Positions 33,958 through 40,929 of a stretch of 64,000 bases of DNA are shown one piece after another. The position numbers and the translations under genes were made by a program. Numbering within the stretch: position 1 is the stretch's first letter; each line of letters starts with the position of its first letter. A model generated the notes under the pieces. That model ran no database searches, was not told where the DNA came from, and saw only the letters and a list, made by a program, of their open reading frames with translations. The DNA comes from Niastella yeongjuensis (lineage in GTDB: Bacteria > Bacteroidota > Bacteroidia > Chitinophagales > Chitinophagaceae), in contig NZ_FOCZ01000002.1 of assembly GCF_900110245.1 (NCBI RefSeq), positions 372,001 to 436,000 on the forward strand. Reading direction: 5' to 3'.

Positions 33958-34029
33958 GTTGATCTGTTGATTTGTTGACGGGTTGACAGGTTAACAAGTT
34001 GAAAAGTTGATAGGTTGACCAGTTGACAA
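33958..34029. repeat. Octamer array GTTRAYNN, nine perfect units
   Basis: GTTGATCT, GTTGATTT, GTTGACGG, GTTGACAG, GTTAACAA, GTTGAAAA, GTTGATAG, GTTGACCA, GTTGACAA; 72 bases without a break, the same unit number as the perfect run at 17758-17829. Confidence 0.95.
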
Positions 34030-34049
34030 GAGGGCCGCGTCGAGGCTCT

Positions 34050-34098
34050 TTGCCCTCTGCCCTCTGCCTTCAGCCCGTTGGCTATTGCTCATTGCCTT
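34050..34098. repeat. Heptamer array YTGCCYT, seven units running into a promoter
   Basis: TTGCCCT, CTGCCCT, CTGCCTT, CAGCCCG, TTGGCTA, TTGCTCA, TTGCCTT. The sixth unit supplies the TTG of the following promoter. Confidence 0.85.
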
Positions 34099-34114
34099 TC
34101 CCCCAGTATCTTTA
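34085..34114 (+). promoter_or_regulatory. Promoter of the ARPP-1-like gene: TTG, 19 bases, TATCTTTA
   Basis: TTG 34085-34087, a 19-base spacer, TATCTTTA 34107-34114, then the ATG four bases later. The mRNA would be leaderless. Confidence 0.55.
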
Positions 34115-34118
34115 TTGC

Positions 34119-35054
34119 ATGGTAAAAAAGTTACTACTGCTCTTTTTCCTGTTCATATATAAAATTGTTCCGGCGCAATTAACCTATCAAACCCTGTTTG
34201 TGGATTATGACAGCGCCTGGACGTACAAAAATTTAAAGATCATTCCCATCAGGCCAAAGGGACCGGGCGGTGCTGGCCCGGAAGCGCCCGATTTGGTTTC
34301 TTTGAGCCGGGCCATTGCCAGTGGAACGGCTGTAGTAACCGAACGGGGCACCGCAGCAACGGAGAACGTACATTGGTTACGAATTAATAATAATGGCCCT
34401 AAACCGGTTTATATAAGCTCTGGCGAGATTATTTTGGGTGGCCGGCAAGACAGAATGGTAGCCAAGGACACCGTGCTGCCGCCTTCACCCAAAGATCAGT
34501 ACGTTCCTGTGATGTGTGTGGAAGAGGGCCGGTGGAGTGAAAAAGAGAAAAAGTTTGCTTATAACAACTATGCCGATCCTGCCCTGCGAAAGGTGCTGGG
34601 GCAAACAAACAACCAGGTATTGGTTTGGAAGGAAGTATTTTCCCAGATGGAGCGAAGCGGCACCAAATCGGCCTCACTGGCTTACCTGGCCCGACGTAAC
34701 GATAAAAAGTATACGCCAGAGCAGGATGCCTACATGCGTTTCTTTCAGGAGCATTTCAACAGGGGCGACAGTTCCATAACCGGTTTTGTATGTATGAGTG
34801 GCGATAAGGTGATAGGTTGCGATATATACGCCGGTAATAATTTATTTTATGGTGAAATGCAGCCATTGTTACATGGTTATATTGAAGAAGCGATCTCCTT
34901 TGGCAGTACGCCGGTGATCAAAGATGATAAAGTAAAAGAATATCTCCATCCAATACTAACCAGTGAACCTGCGCAGGAGGTATTTCTTAAAAAAAATGGA
35001 AAGGTGTATAAGTACAAGGAGAAAGTGGTACACATTACCGGTTACGCACAGTAA
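34119..35054 (+). CDS. ARPP-1 domain protein (DUF6569-like), exported
   Basis: 311 residues from the ATG at 34119; the frame reaches 34023 only through repeats. Residues 1-19 form a signal peptide (MVKKLLLLFFLFIYKIVPAQ), so the protein works outside the cytoplasm. The conserved block reads INNNGPKPVYISSGEIILGG, then RQDRMVAKDTVLPP and VPVMCVEEGRWSEKEK, as in the ARPP-1 family first noted beside ADP-ribosylglycohydrolase and rhodanese-phosphatase genes. The biochemical role is unknown. A deacetylase gene follows 35 bases downstream on the same strand. Confidence 0.75.
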   Translation: MVKKLLLLFFLFIYKIVPAQLTYQTLFVDYDSAWTYKNLKIIPIRPKGPGGAGPEAPDLVSLSRAIASGTAVVTERGTAATENVHWLRINNNGPKPVYISSGEIILGGRQDRMVAKDTVLPPSPKDQYVPVMCVEEGRWSEKEKKFAYNNYADPALRKVLGQTNNQVLVWKEVFSQMERSGTKSASLAYLARRNDKKYTPEQDAYMRFFQEHFNRGDSSITGFVCMSGDKVIGCDIYAGNNLFYGEMQPLLHGYIEEAISFGSTPVIKDDKVKEYLHPILTSEPAQEVFLKKNGKVYKYKEKVVHITGYAQ

Positions 35055-35089
35055 ATTCAATTATTTTTGTTGCAGAGGACAGGAATAGC

Positions 35090-35731
35090 ATGTTGTATTT
35101 TGTAAAAACACCCTGGTGGCTGAAGAAGCTTTATCCGAGTTGTGTTTGGGACATACCCGTTAAGGAGAAAACTTTGTATCTCACCTTTGACGATGGCCCC
35201 CACCCGGAAGTGACTCCATTTGTACTTGATCAGTTAAAGCAATACAATGCAAAGGGCACCTTTTTTTGCATTGGTAAGAACGTTGCCGCCCATCCGGAAA
35301 TTTATCGTAGAATATTGGAGGAAGGGCATCGTACAGGTAACCATACCAATAATCATTTGAATGGATGGAAGGTTACAGATGAACTGTACCTCCAGAACAT
35401 TCTGGCTGCAGGAAAATATATAGACTCCAATTTGTTTCGACCTCCATACGGCAGGATCACCCGATTTCAGGTAAAGCTATTAACGGGTATCCGTAACTCC
35501 CCGGTGAATAATAACTTCAGTATAATTATGTGGGACGTTCTCAGTGGTGACTTCGATGTTACCCTGTCAGGTGAGGCCTGCTTCTTAAACGTTATTAAAG
35601 GAGCACAACCTGGTTCCCTAGTCGTTTTTCACGATAGTGAGAAAGCCTTCCCCCGATTGAAAGAAGCACTCCCAAAAACATTGCAATACTTTAGTGAACA
35701 GGGATATCGTTTTGAAGCTATAGGTCTGTAA
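35090..35731 (+). CDS. Polysaccharide deacetylase (NodB homology, CE4)
   Basis: 213 residues. Metal-dependent removal of N-acetyl or O-acetyl groups from glycans such as peptidoglycan or chitin. Motif 1 TFDDGPHPE (residues 32-40), motif 2 HTNNH (85-89) and motif 3 RPPYGR (about 117-122) are intact, so it is probably active. No signal peptide is apparent; the start PWWLKKLYPSCVW is typical of short Bacteroidota members. Terminator at 35795-35825. Confidence 0.93.
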   Translation: MLYFVKTPWWLKKLYPSCVWDIPVKEKTLYLTFDDGPHPEVTPFVLDQLKQYNAKGTFFCIGKNVAAHPEIYRRILEEGHRTGNHTNNHLNGWKVTDELYLQNILAAGKYIDSNLFRPPYGRITRFQVKLLTGIRNSPVNNNFSIIMWDVLSGDFDVTLSGEACFLNVIKGAQPGSLVVFHDSEKAFPRLKEALPKTLQYFSEQGYRFEAIGL

Positions 35732-35794
35732 AAAACCAGCTAAAATTTAGTGGGAAAAGCAGGACTTTGCGACAGTATGTCCTAAAAAAAAGTT

Positions 35795-35825
35795 GGGCCT
35801 GGGTAGACACCCTGGCCCGTTTTTA
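35795..35825 (+). terminator. Intrinsic terminator of the deacetylase gene
   Basis: GGGCCTGGGT-AGAC-ACCCTGGCCC, then GTTTTT. Confidence 0.88.
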
Positions 35826-35870
35826 ATCCGTACCCTATGAAAACTGAATTAAAGGTATAAACTTTTTTGA

Positions 35871-36749
35871 TTAATGCAAAGTAATTTCGTGGATCGAGCC
35901 ATTTACCGTGAAAGAACCCTTATTATCGCAATTCCCTGTACCATAGTCCAGCACTGCCACCGCGTCATTTCCTTTGTTCAAGCTAAGGGTTCCTTTGGAG
36001 ATCCACCGGCAGGAAAATCTTTTTAGCAAAGGAGTAGTAATAGAGGTTGACCATTGAAAGTACTTTCCGTTCAATTGCACCGATCCGGAAGCCTGGCCGG
36101 TTACATTGTATGTATCATCAACACCAATAAGCGGCGTAGCTCCACCCTCGGCCTGGGTTACCGTTTTTTTGCTATTCCATTGAATATTATCGCCGTTAGA
36201 CTGACTCAGCTTTGCATTGATGACCTGTGTAGTATAACTTTTTTTATCGGATGTTCCGGTATTGGCAAGCTTATGTGTACCTTCTACTCTGATATTATCG
36301 AGATAATAATTATCGAAAACAGTGGTGGCGGAATTGCCTGAAATAAATAAGTTGCCGGTATAAACAACGGTGATCTTACCCTTGCGGGTTCTTCCATCGC
36401 GGGCATTACAACCGTTGCCAAAGTCGATGGTTATTTGTAAAGGGAACCGGGTTGCAGTAGTTAATTGTTTGATTGTCAAGGTATAGCAGGGGGTAGAATC
36501 AATCCCTTCCAGTCTTCCGGAGCTCACATCCATGCGGCCAAATACGCCTGTACCACCAATGCCAACCTCGGGACTGACGCCCATCACATTATTGAATACA
36601 TCATCGAATACTTCTTCGGCGGTTGCATCTGACTCGGCGGCAGCCGATGCAAATGCTTCTTTCCCATTGGTGCCACTTTCATCATCCTGCTTTTTACAAG
36701 CCGATAACAAAACTGCGAAAAGACACAGGGTGGACAGTAAAGTTTTCAT
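35871..36749 (-). CDS. Lipoprotein of unknown function
   Basis: 292 residues from the ATG at 36749; the frame is open to 36806, but MKTLLSTLCLFAVLLSACKK is a clear lipoprotein signal with lipobox LLSAC. The mature part is Thr/Asn-rich beta-strand sequence (TATRFPLQITIDFGNGCNAR), with a few paired cysteines. I do not recognise a named family. Probably anchored to the outer membrane. Confidence 0.75.
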   Translation of the reverse strand: MKTLLSTLCLFAVLLSACKKQDDESGTNGKEAFASAAAESDATAEEVFDDVFNNVMGVSPEVGIGGTGVFGRMDVSSGRLEGIDSTPCYTLTIKQLTTATRFPLQITIDFGNGCNARDGRTRKGKITVVYTGNLFISGNSATTVFDNYYLDNIRVEGTHKLANTGTSDKKSYTTQVINAKLSQSNGDNIQWNSKKTVTQAEGGATPLIGVDDTYNVTGQASGSVQLNGKYFQWSTSITTPLLKRFSCRWISKGTLSLNKGNDAVAVLDYGTGNCDNKGSFTVNGSIHEITLH

Positions 36750-36834
36750 ATGATGAACCATTGCGCTGTATGACGAAGGTGTATGTAAATAGTTTAAGAG
36801 AATCATAAATTTTTTTGGGAATTTTGCGGCCGAT

Positions 36835-37608
36835 ATGAATCTTCAATTAATTGATACTCACACCCATTTATACGGTGAGGAGTTTACAACGGATATTAAG
36901 GCAGTTATTGAGCGGGCTGAAAATGAAGGCGTTCAGCGTTTTTACCTTCCGGCTATTGATAGCGAGACCCACAATGCCATGCTGCAACTGGAAGCTGATT
37001 TCCCCGGTAAATGTTTTGCCATGATGGGGCTGCATCCATGTTCTGTAAAAGATGATTACAAACAGGAATTAGCACTGATAGGTGAATGGCTGGGCAAACG
37101 CCCTTTTAAAGCAGTAGGCGAAATTGGACTGGATTATTACTGGGATAAAACTTTTGTAGAAGCCCAGCACGAAGTTTTTCATCAGCAAATTGAATGGGCT
37201 TTGCAGTACCAGTTGCCGATTGTGATCCATTCCCGCGATTCGATGGCCGATAGCATCCGCATCGTTCAGGAGCACCAGAAAGGCAGCCTGCGGGGCATTT
37301 TCCATTGCTTTACAGGTACCCTGGAAGAGGCGCAACAGATCATTGACCTGGGTTTTTACCTGGGAATAGGGGGTGTGGTAACTTATAAAAATACCCATTT
37401 ACGTGAAGTGGTAAAAGCCGTTTCCCTGGACCATTTGGTGCTGGAAACCGATGCGCCATACCTGACGCCGGTACCTTTCAGGGGAAAAAGGAATGAAAGC
37501 AGTTACCTGAAATATGTGGTGGAAAAGATTGCCGAGGTAAAAGAAATACCGGTTTCGGCCGCCGCAGCCGCTACTTCAGAAAATGCGAAAAAAATATTCG
37601 GGGGCTAA
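36835..37608 (+). CDS. tatD: TatD family metal-dependent hydrolase
   Basis: 257 residues. TIM-barrel DNase/hydrolase. Metal ligands visible: [11 protein letters not shown] (residues 7-17), [23 protein letters not shown] and [14 protein letters not shown]. Members have 3'-5' exonuclease activity and act in DNA quality control. It lies 34 bases upstream of tRNA-Ser. Confidence 0.93.
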   Translation: MNLQLIDTHTHLYGEEFTTDIKAVIERAENEGVQRFYLPAIDSETHNAMLQLEADFPGKCFAMMGLHPCSVKDDYKQELALIGEWLGKRPFKAVGEIGLDYYWDKTFVEAQHEVFHQQIEWALQYQLPIVIHSRDSMADSIRIVQEHQKGSLRGIFHCFTGTLEEAQQIIDLGFYLGIGGVVTYKNTHLREVVKAVSLDHLVLETDAPYLTPVPFRGKRNESSYLKYVVEKIAEVKEIPVSAAAAATSENAKKIFGG

Positions 37609-37642
37609 TGATTGAAACTGTATTTTTGCTGCCCTTTTAAAA

Positions 37643-37729
37643 GGAGACTTGTCCGAGTGGTTGAAGGAGCACGCCTGGAAAGTGTGTATACGGGAAACCG
37701 TATCGAGGGTTCGAATCCCTCAGTCTCCG
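37643..37729 (+). tRNA. tRNA-Ser (anticodon GGA)
   Basis: Acceptor stem GGAGACT/AGTCTCC, discriminator G at 37729, long variable arm (TATACGGGAAACCGTATC, a class II tRNA). Anticodon stem CACGC/GTGTG with loop CTGGAAA, anticodon GGA at 37677-37679. T arm GAGGG-TTCGAAT-CCCTC. CCA is not encoded. A GC-rich repeat begins two bases later. Confidence 0.97.
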
Positions 37730-37730
37730 C

Positions 37731-37875
37731 CTTCGCCCGCCGAAGCTTTAGCGTAGGCGGGTTCACCCTGGATTTTTTAGATCGTTGAATTTTGGCGGGC
37801 TTCGGCGGACGCGGTCCGCTAATACATATCGCAAAGGCATTTAGCACGTAGGCTAACTTAGAGCGCAGTCCGCCG
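37731..37875. repeat. GC-rich palindromic repeats between tRNA-Ser and the GIY-YIG gene
   Basis: First element: CCCGCC (37736-37741) GAAGCTTTAGCGTA GGCGGG (37756-37761). Second: GCGGAC-GCG-GTCCGC (37805-37819). A third piece, GTCCGCCGC, at about 37868-37876 is the inverse of GCGGCGGAC near 37803. Related copies: 7991-8020, 17880-17909, 44563-44642. Confidence 0.85.
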
Positions 37876-37920
37876 CATCATTTAAGGCATAGTAGCAGAT
37901 TTAAACCAAAATAATCTGTT

Positions 37921-38157
37921 ATGTACTATGTTTACATTCTTCGCTGCTTTGATGGTTCCACCTATACAGGTTGTACACAAGACCTAAAAGAAAGATTTCA
38001 AAGACACACCAATGGACATGTACCTGTAACAAAGCCTCTTTTACCTGTACAGCTTATTTTCTATTGTGCTTTCAAAGACAAATACAAGGCTTTTGCATTT
38101 GAAAAATATCTAAAGTCTGGTTCTGGTAGAGCATTTATGCAAAAGCGATTTTTATAA
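37921..38157 (+). CDS. Small GIY-YIG domain protein
   Basis: 78 residues, hardly more than the catalytic domain itself. YVYIL at the N-terminus and STYTG make the GIY-YIG-type strands; R25 and H29 in LKERFQRHTNG and E61 in AFEKYLKSG are the expected active-site residues. Known GIY-YIG proteins cut DNA in homing, repair and restriction; the small free-standing ones have no settled role. It begins about 45 bases after a palindromic repeat, like the DUF559 and four-helix genes, but I find no matching arm after its stop. Confidence 0.9.
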   Translation: MYYVYILRCFDGSTYTGCTQDLKERFQRHTNGHVPVTKPLLPVQLIFYCAFKDKYKAFAFEKYLKSGSGRAFMQKRFL

Positions 38158-38317
38158 AACATTCTGTTAAACTTTCCCCCTCCATCACGGCATTACCAAA
38201 ACGCCGCACCGGCAACCCTCAACAAAAAACTACTACTGGTAATAAATAAAAATGGAGTGACATACCTACACCAGAAATAAAAGGTACTTTTAACCGTTCT
38301 CACCTAAAATACCCAAT

Positions 38318-39391
38318 ATGTCAAAAGTCATCTTCAATAATAAGAACGCAGTTTTCTTTCAGTCTTTGAAAATGGCTACAGACAGATACTTCAAGGAAAA
38401 AGAATTAAAGAAGACCGGTACCTGGGGTTTGTATTCAAAAACCATTATTCTGATTGCTGTCGCCATTACATTATATGTTTTGTTAATTTCTTTCACCCTG
38501 CCAGTAGCAGCAGTTATTTCAATGGCCCTGGTATTGGGTTTTTTATCTGCCTGTATAGGGTTCAACGTTATGCACGATGCCAACCATGGCAGCTATTCCT
38601 CAAAAAGCTGGGTAAACGATATGCTGGGTTTAACTTTAAATGCCCTGGGCGGCAACAGTTTTATCTGGCGACATAAACACAATATTATTCACCACACGTA
38701 CCCGAATGTTGACGGCATCGATGATGATATCGCTAAATCGCCTTTTATAAGAATGTGCAGCTCGCAACAATGGGTACCGATGCACAGAATTCAGCATATA
38801 TACACACCGCTGTTGTACGCCATCAGTTCTATGATCTGGATCCTGTTCCAGGATTTTGAAAAATATTTCAGGCAGAAAGTACATAATACAGAATTGCAGA
38901 AAATGAAAACATCGGACCATATTGTTTTCTGGATCAGTAAAGTGCTGTACCTGTTTTTTTACATTGCGTTGCCGATTATTCTTATTGGCTGGCAGCAGTG
39001 GCTGATGTTTTTTTTAAGTCTGCACATTGGGTTGGGTTTTACCCTGGCTATTGTGTTTCAACTGGCGCATGTGGTGGAAGAAACTGAATTTACGTTTGCT
39101 CCCTTGAACGAAACAACACAAATTGAAAACGAATGGGCCATCCATCAGTTGAAGACCACATCCAACTTTTCACCCAATAATAAACTGGTTTCCTGGTTCG
39201 CCGGTGGGTTGAATTATCAGATAGAGCACCATCTGTTTCCCCGCATCAGTCATATTCATTATCCTGCCCTGAGTAAAATTGTAAAAAGTAAGTGTGAAGA
39301 ATTTAACATTCCATACAATTGTATACCCTCGTTCAATGGGGCAGTGCAATCCCATTTCCGGTTTATTAAATTGTTAGGAAGAAAACCCTGA
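38318..39391 (+). CDS. Membrane fatty acid desaturase (acyl-CoA/acyl-lipid type)
   Basis: 357 residues, four main membrane helices. The three histidine boxes for the di-iron site are HDANH (86-90), HKHNIIHH (119-126) and QIEHH (301-305). The Q in the last box is typical of front-end-like desaturases without a fused cytochrome b5. It inserts a double bond in membrane acyl chains and probably adjusts membrane fluidity. Confidence 0.92.
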   Translation: MSKVIFNNKNAVFFQSLKMATDRYFKEKELKKTGTWGLYSKTIILIAVAITLYVLLISFTLPVAAVISMALVLGFLSACIGFNVMHDANHGSYSSKSWVNDMLGLTLNALGGNSFIWRHKHNIIHHTYPNVDGIDDDIAKSPFIRMCSSQQWVPMHRIQHIYTPLLYAISSMIWILFQDFEKYFRQKVHNTELQKMKTSDHIVFWISKVLYLFFYIALPIILIGWQQWLMFFLSLHIGLGFTLAIVFQLAHVVEETEFTFAPLNETTQIENEWAIHQLKTTSNFSPNNKLVSWFAGGLNYQIEHHLFPRISHIHYPALSKIVKSKCEEFNIPYNCIPSFNGAVQSHFRFIKLLGRKP

Positions 39392-39412
39392 TCTTACAAC
39401 ATTCAAATAAAT

Positions 39413-39450
39413 AAAAAGCCTCGATGAGCTAAAGCTATCGGGGCTTTTTA
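39413..39450. terminator. Bidirectional terminator between desaturase and PepSY genes
   Basis: AAAAAGCCTCGATGAGCT / AGCTATCGGGGCTTTTT; runs of A and T on the two sides serve the convergent genes. Confidence 0.88.
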
Positions 39451-39469
39451 TTATGATTATATTTTTCTT

Positions 39470-40627
39470 TTAAACTACCGCACTTTCTTCCTTCGTAGGT
39501 ACTGTACGCAGCGGGTTCCTGGTCCCTTTTGCTTTCTTCTTTTTCCTTCCCATCCAAATTGAGAAACCTGTTATTGGCAGCGAGAATGCTACCATGGCGG
39601 CAATCAGCACCAGGATCTGTGTTGGCCAGCCAAACAGTTTGCCGGTATGAATGGGTAAGTTCATGCGGCGGATCTTGTTGCCTGTTGATGAATTTTTAAA
39701 CAGGGATTCTTTGAGCAGGCGGCCGGTGCCTTTTTCAAAATAAAGTACATCGATCACATTATCTACAGCTGCTTCCCGGTTCATTTTATTAACTGTAATA
39801 GCCAGGCTGTCTTTCTCGGGCAACAGAATGGTGACGCGTCCTTTGTAGGGCAGCTTCGCATTTGCCTGCTCGTACAACGATTCGTAGAAGCCGGCTTTAA
39901 TAGGCGCTTTAATGGTATTGGAAGGGGCTTCTTTTTTAGGTGCTGGTTTGCCGTCGGCTAACTGGTATACGAAGTTGCTGAACCAGGGATAAGCAAACAC
40001 CATCCCTGTTAATGAAATACACAACAACACCAGGTGTACATAAAAACCACCTACTGCATGCAGGTCCCAGTTCAGCCGTTTCCATTTTGATGACCAGGCA
40101 ATGCGGGTGCGTTGTTTCAGTATATGCCAGCGTTTGGGCCACCATAAGATCAAGCCGGTAATGACCATGAGCACAAAAATGAGACAGGAGGCGTGGGTGA
40201 TTACTTTGCCTGTTTCATCCATACATAAATGACGATGCAGGTTCAGTACCACCCCAAAAAAGCGTTTATCAAATTCCCTTGCCCTGATTATTTTACCGGT
40301 ATACGGATTAACGGCAATGTGCCAGGTATGTGTTTTTTTCTTTTTGGCATAGAAGATCACTGACTGTTCAGGCGCCTTGCTCTCCAGGTACATACGGGTT
40401 ACCTTTATAGAAGAGTCATACGCTTTGGCAACGTGGTACATACTGTCTAACGATACCCGTTGTGCATTTTGTGGTACGTCAACAACGTAAAAATCTTTGT
40501 TGGCCCATTCGTCCAGCTCATCTTCAAACACCAGCAGTATGCCGGTGCCTGCTACAATCAACACCACCAGCCCAGATGCCAGTCCTAACCATAAATGCAG
40601 TTTGCCAAAAATCTGTTTCAACGTCAT
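39470..40627 (-). CDS. PepSY-associated membrane protein, iron-uptake related
   Basis: 385 residues with about four membrane helices (12-34, 142-162, 197-217, 342-365). Begins LKQIFGKLHLWLGLASGLVV, as in PepSY_TM proteins often encoded beside siderophore receptors, where some reduce or process the imported ferric siderophore. Conserved histidines (HLWLG, HRHLC, HAVGGFYVH) could bind heme. The siderophore receptor is upstream on the same strand, separated by a structured gap with a terminator. Confidence 0.85.
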   Translation of the reverse strand: MTLKQIFGKLHLWLGLASGLVVLIVAGTGILLVFEDELDEWANKDFYVVDVPQNAQRVSLDSMYHVAKAYDSSIKVTRMYLESKAPEQSVIFYAKKKKTHTWHIAVNPYTGKIIRAREFDKRFFGVVLNLHRHLCMDETGKVITHASCLIFVLMVITGLILWWPKRWHILKQRTRIAWSSKWKRLNWDLHAVGGFYVHLVLLCISLTGMVFAYPWFSNFVYQLADGKPAPKKEAPSNTIKAPIKAGFYESLYEQANAKLPYKGRVTILLPEKDSLAITVNKMNREAAVDNVIDVLYFEKGTGRLLKESLFKNSSTGNKIRRMNLPIHTGKLFGWPTQILVLIAAMVAFSLPITGFSIWMGRKKKKAKGTRNPLRTVPTKEESAVV

Positions 40628-40643
40628 TGCTAGATATTATATA

Positions 40644-40680
40644 AAAATAAAAAAAGAAGTCCCGTTGTGACGAGACTTCC
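40644..40680 (-). terminator. Intrinsic terminator upstream of the PepSY gene
   Basis: Minus strand: GGAAGTCTCGT-CACA-ACGGGACTTC, then a T-run. It ends about 20 bases before the PepSY start, so it would end or attenuate transcription coming from the receptor gene. Confidence 0.82.
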
Positions 40681-40929
40681 ACTAATCAGAGCCTTAATCT
40701 GGCTGTATTTGTCGTGGCATATATACAACCAGATAAAGGCTTAATATTTACTTAACCAGAAGTTCCACCAAAATTGCTAAACAGCAAAGAAATCCGGATA
40801 CTGTCTGCAAGGGATAAGTAAAACCCTTAGTGGGCACTAACTGTGTACACTCATGTAAAGAACTTAGGTGCCTGACGGCTAAAGGTCTCAAATTACCGAT
40901 TAAGTCGCTGACCAAACGACATTTAGGCC
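40644..40929 (-). ncRNA. Candidate structured RNA or long 3' untranslated region between receptor and PepSY genes
   Basis: This 286-base stretch has no credible gene. On the minus strand it can fold into AAGGG/CCCTT (about 40808-40830), a 15-bp stem pairing 40740-40726 with 40705-40691 (GCCTTTATCTGGTTG with CAGCCAGATTAAGGC, 13 pairs plus wobble) and the terminator. It may be the receptor mRNA tail, a leader controlling the PepSY gene, or a free small RNA. I recognise no known RNA family. Confidence 0.35.

Noticed and set aside
34023-34118. N-terminal extension of the ARPP-1-like protein
   Set aside because: It translates repeats and the promoter; the ATG at 34119 gives a proper signal peptide.
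37605-37847. 80-residue minus-strand frame over tRNA-Ser
   Set aside because: It runs through the tRNA and palindromic repeats and resembles no family.
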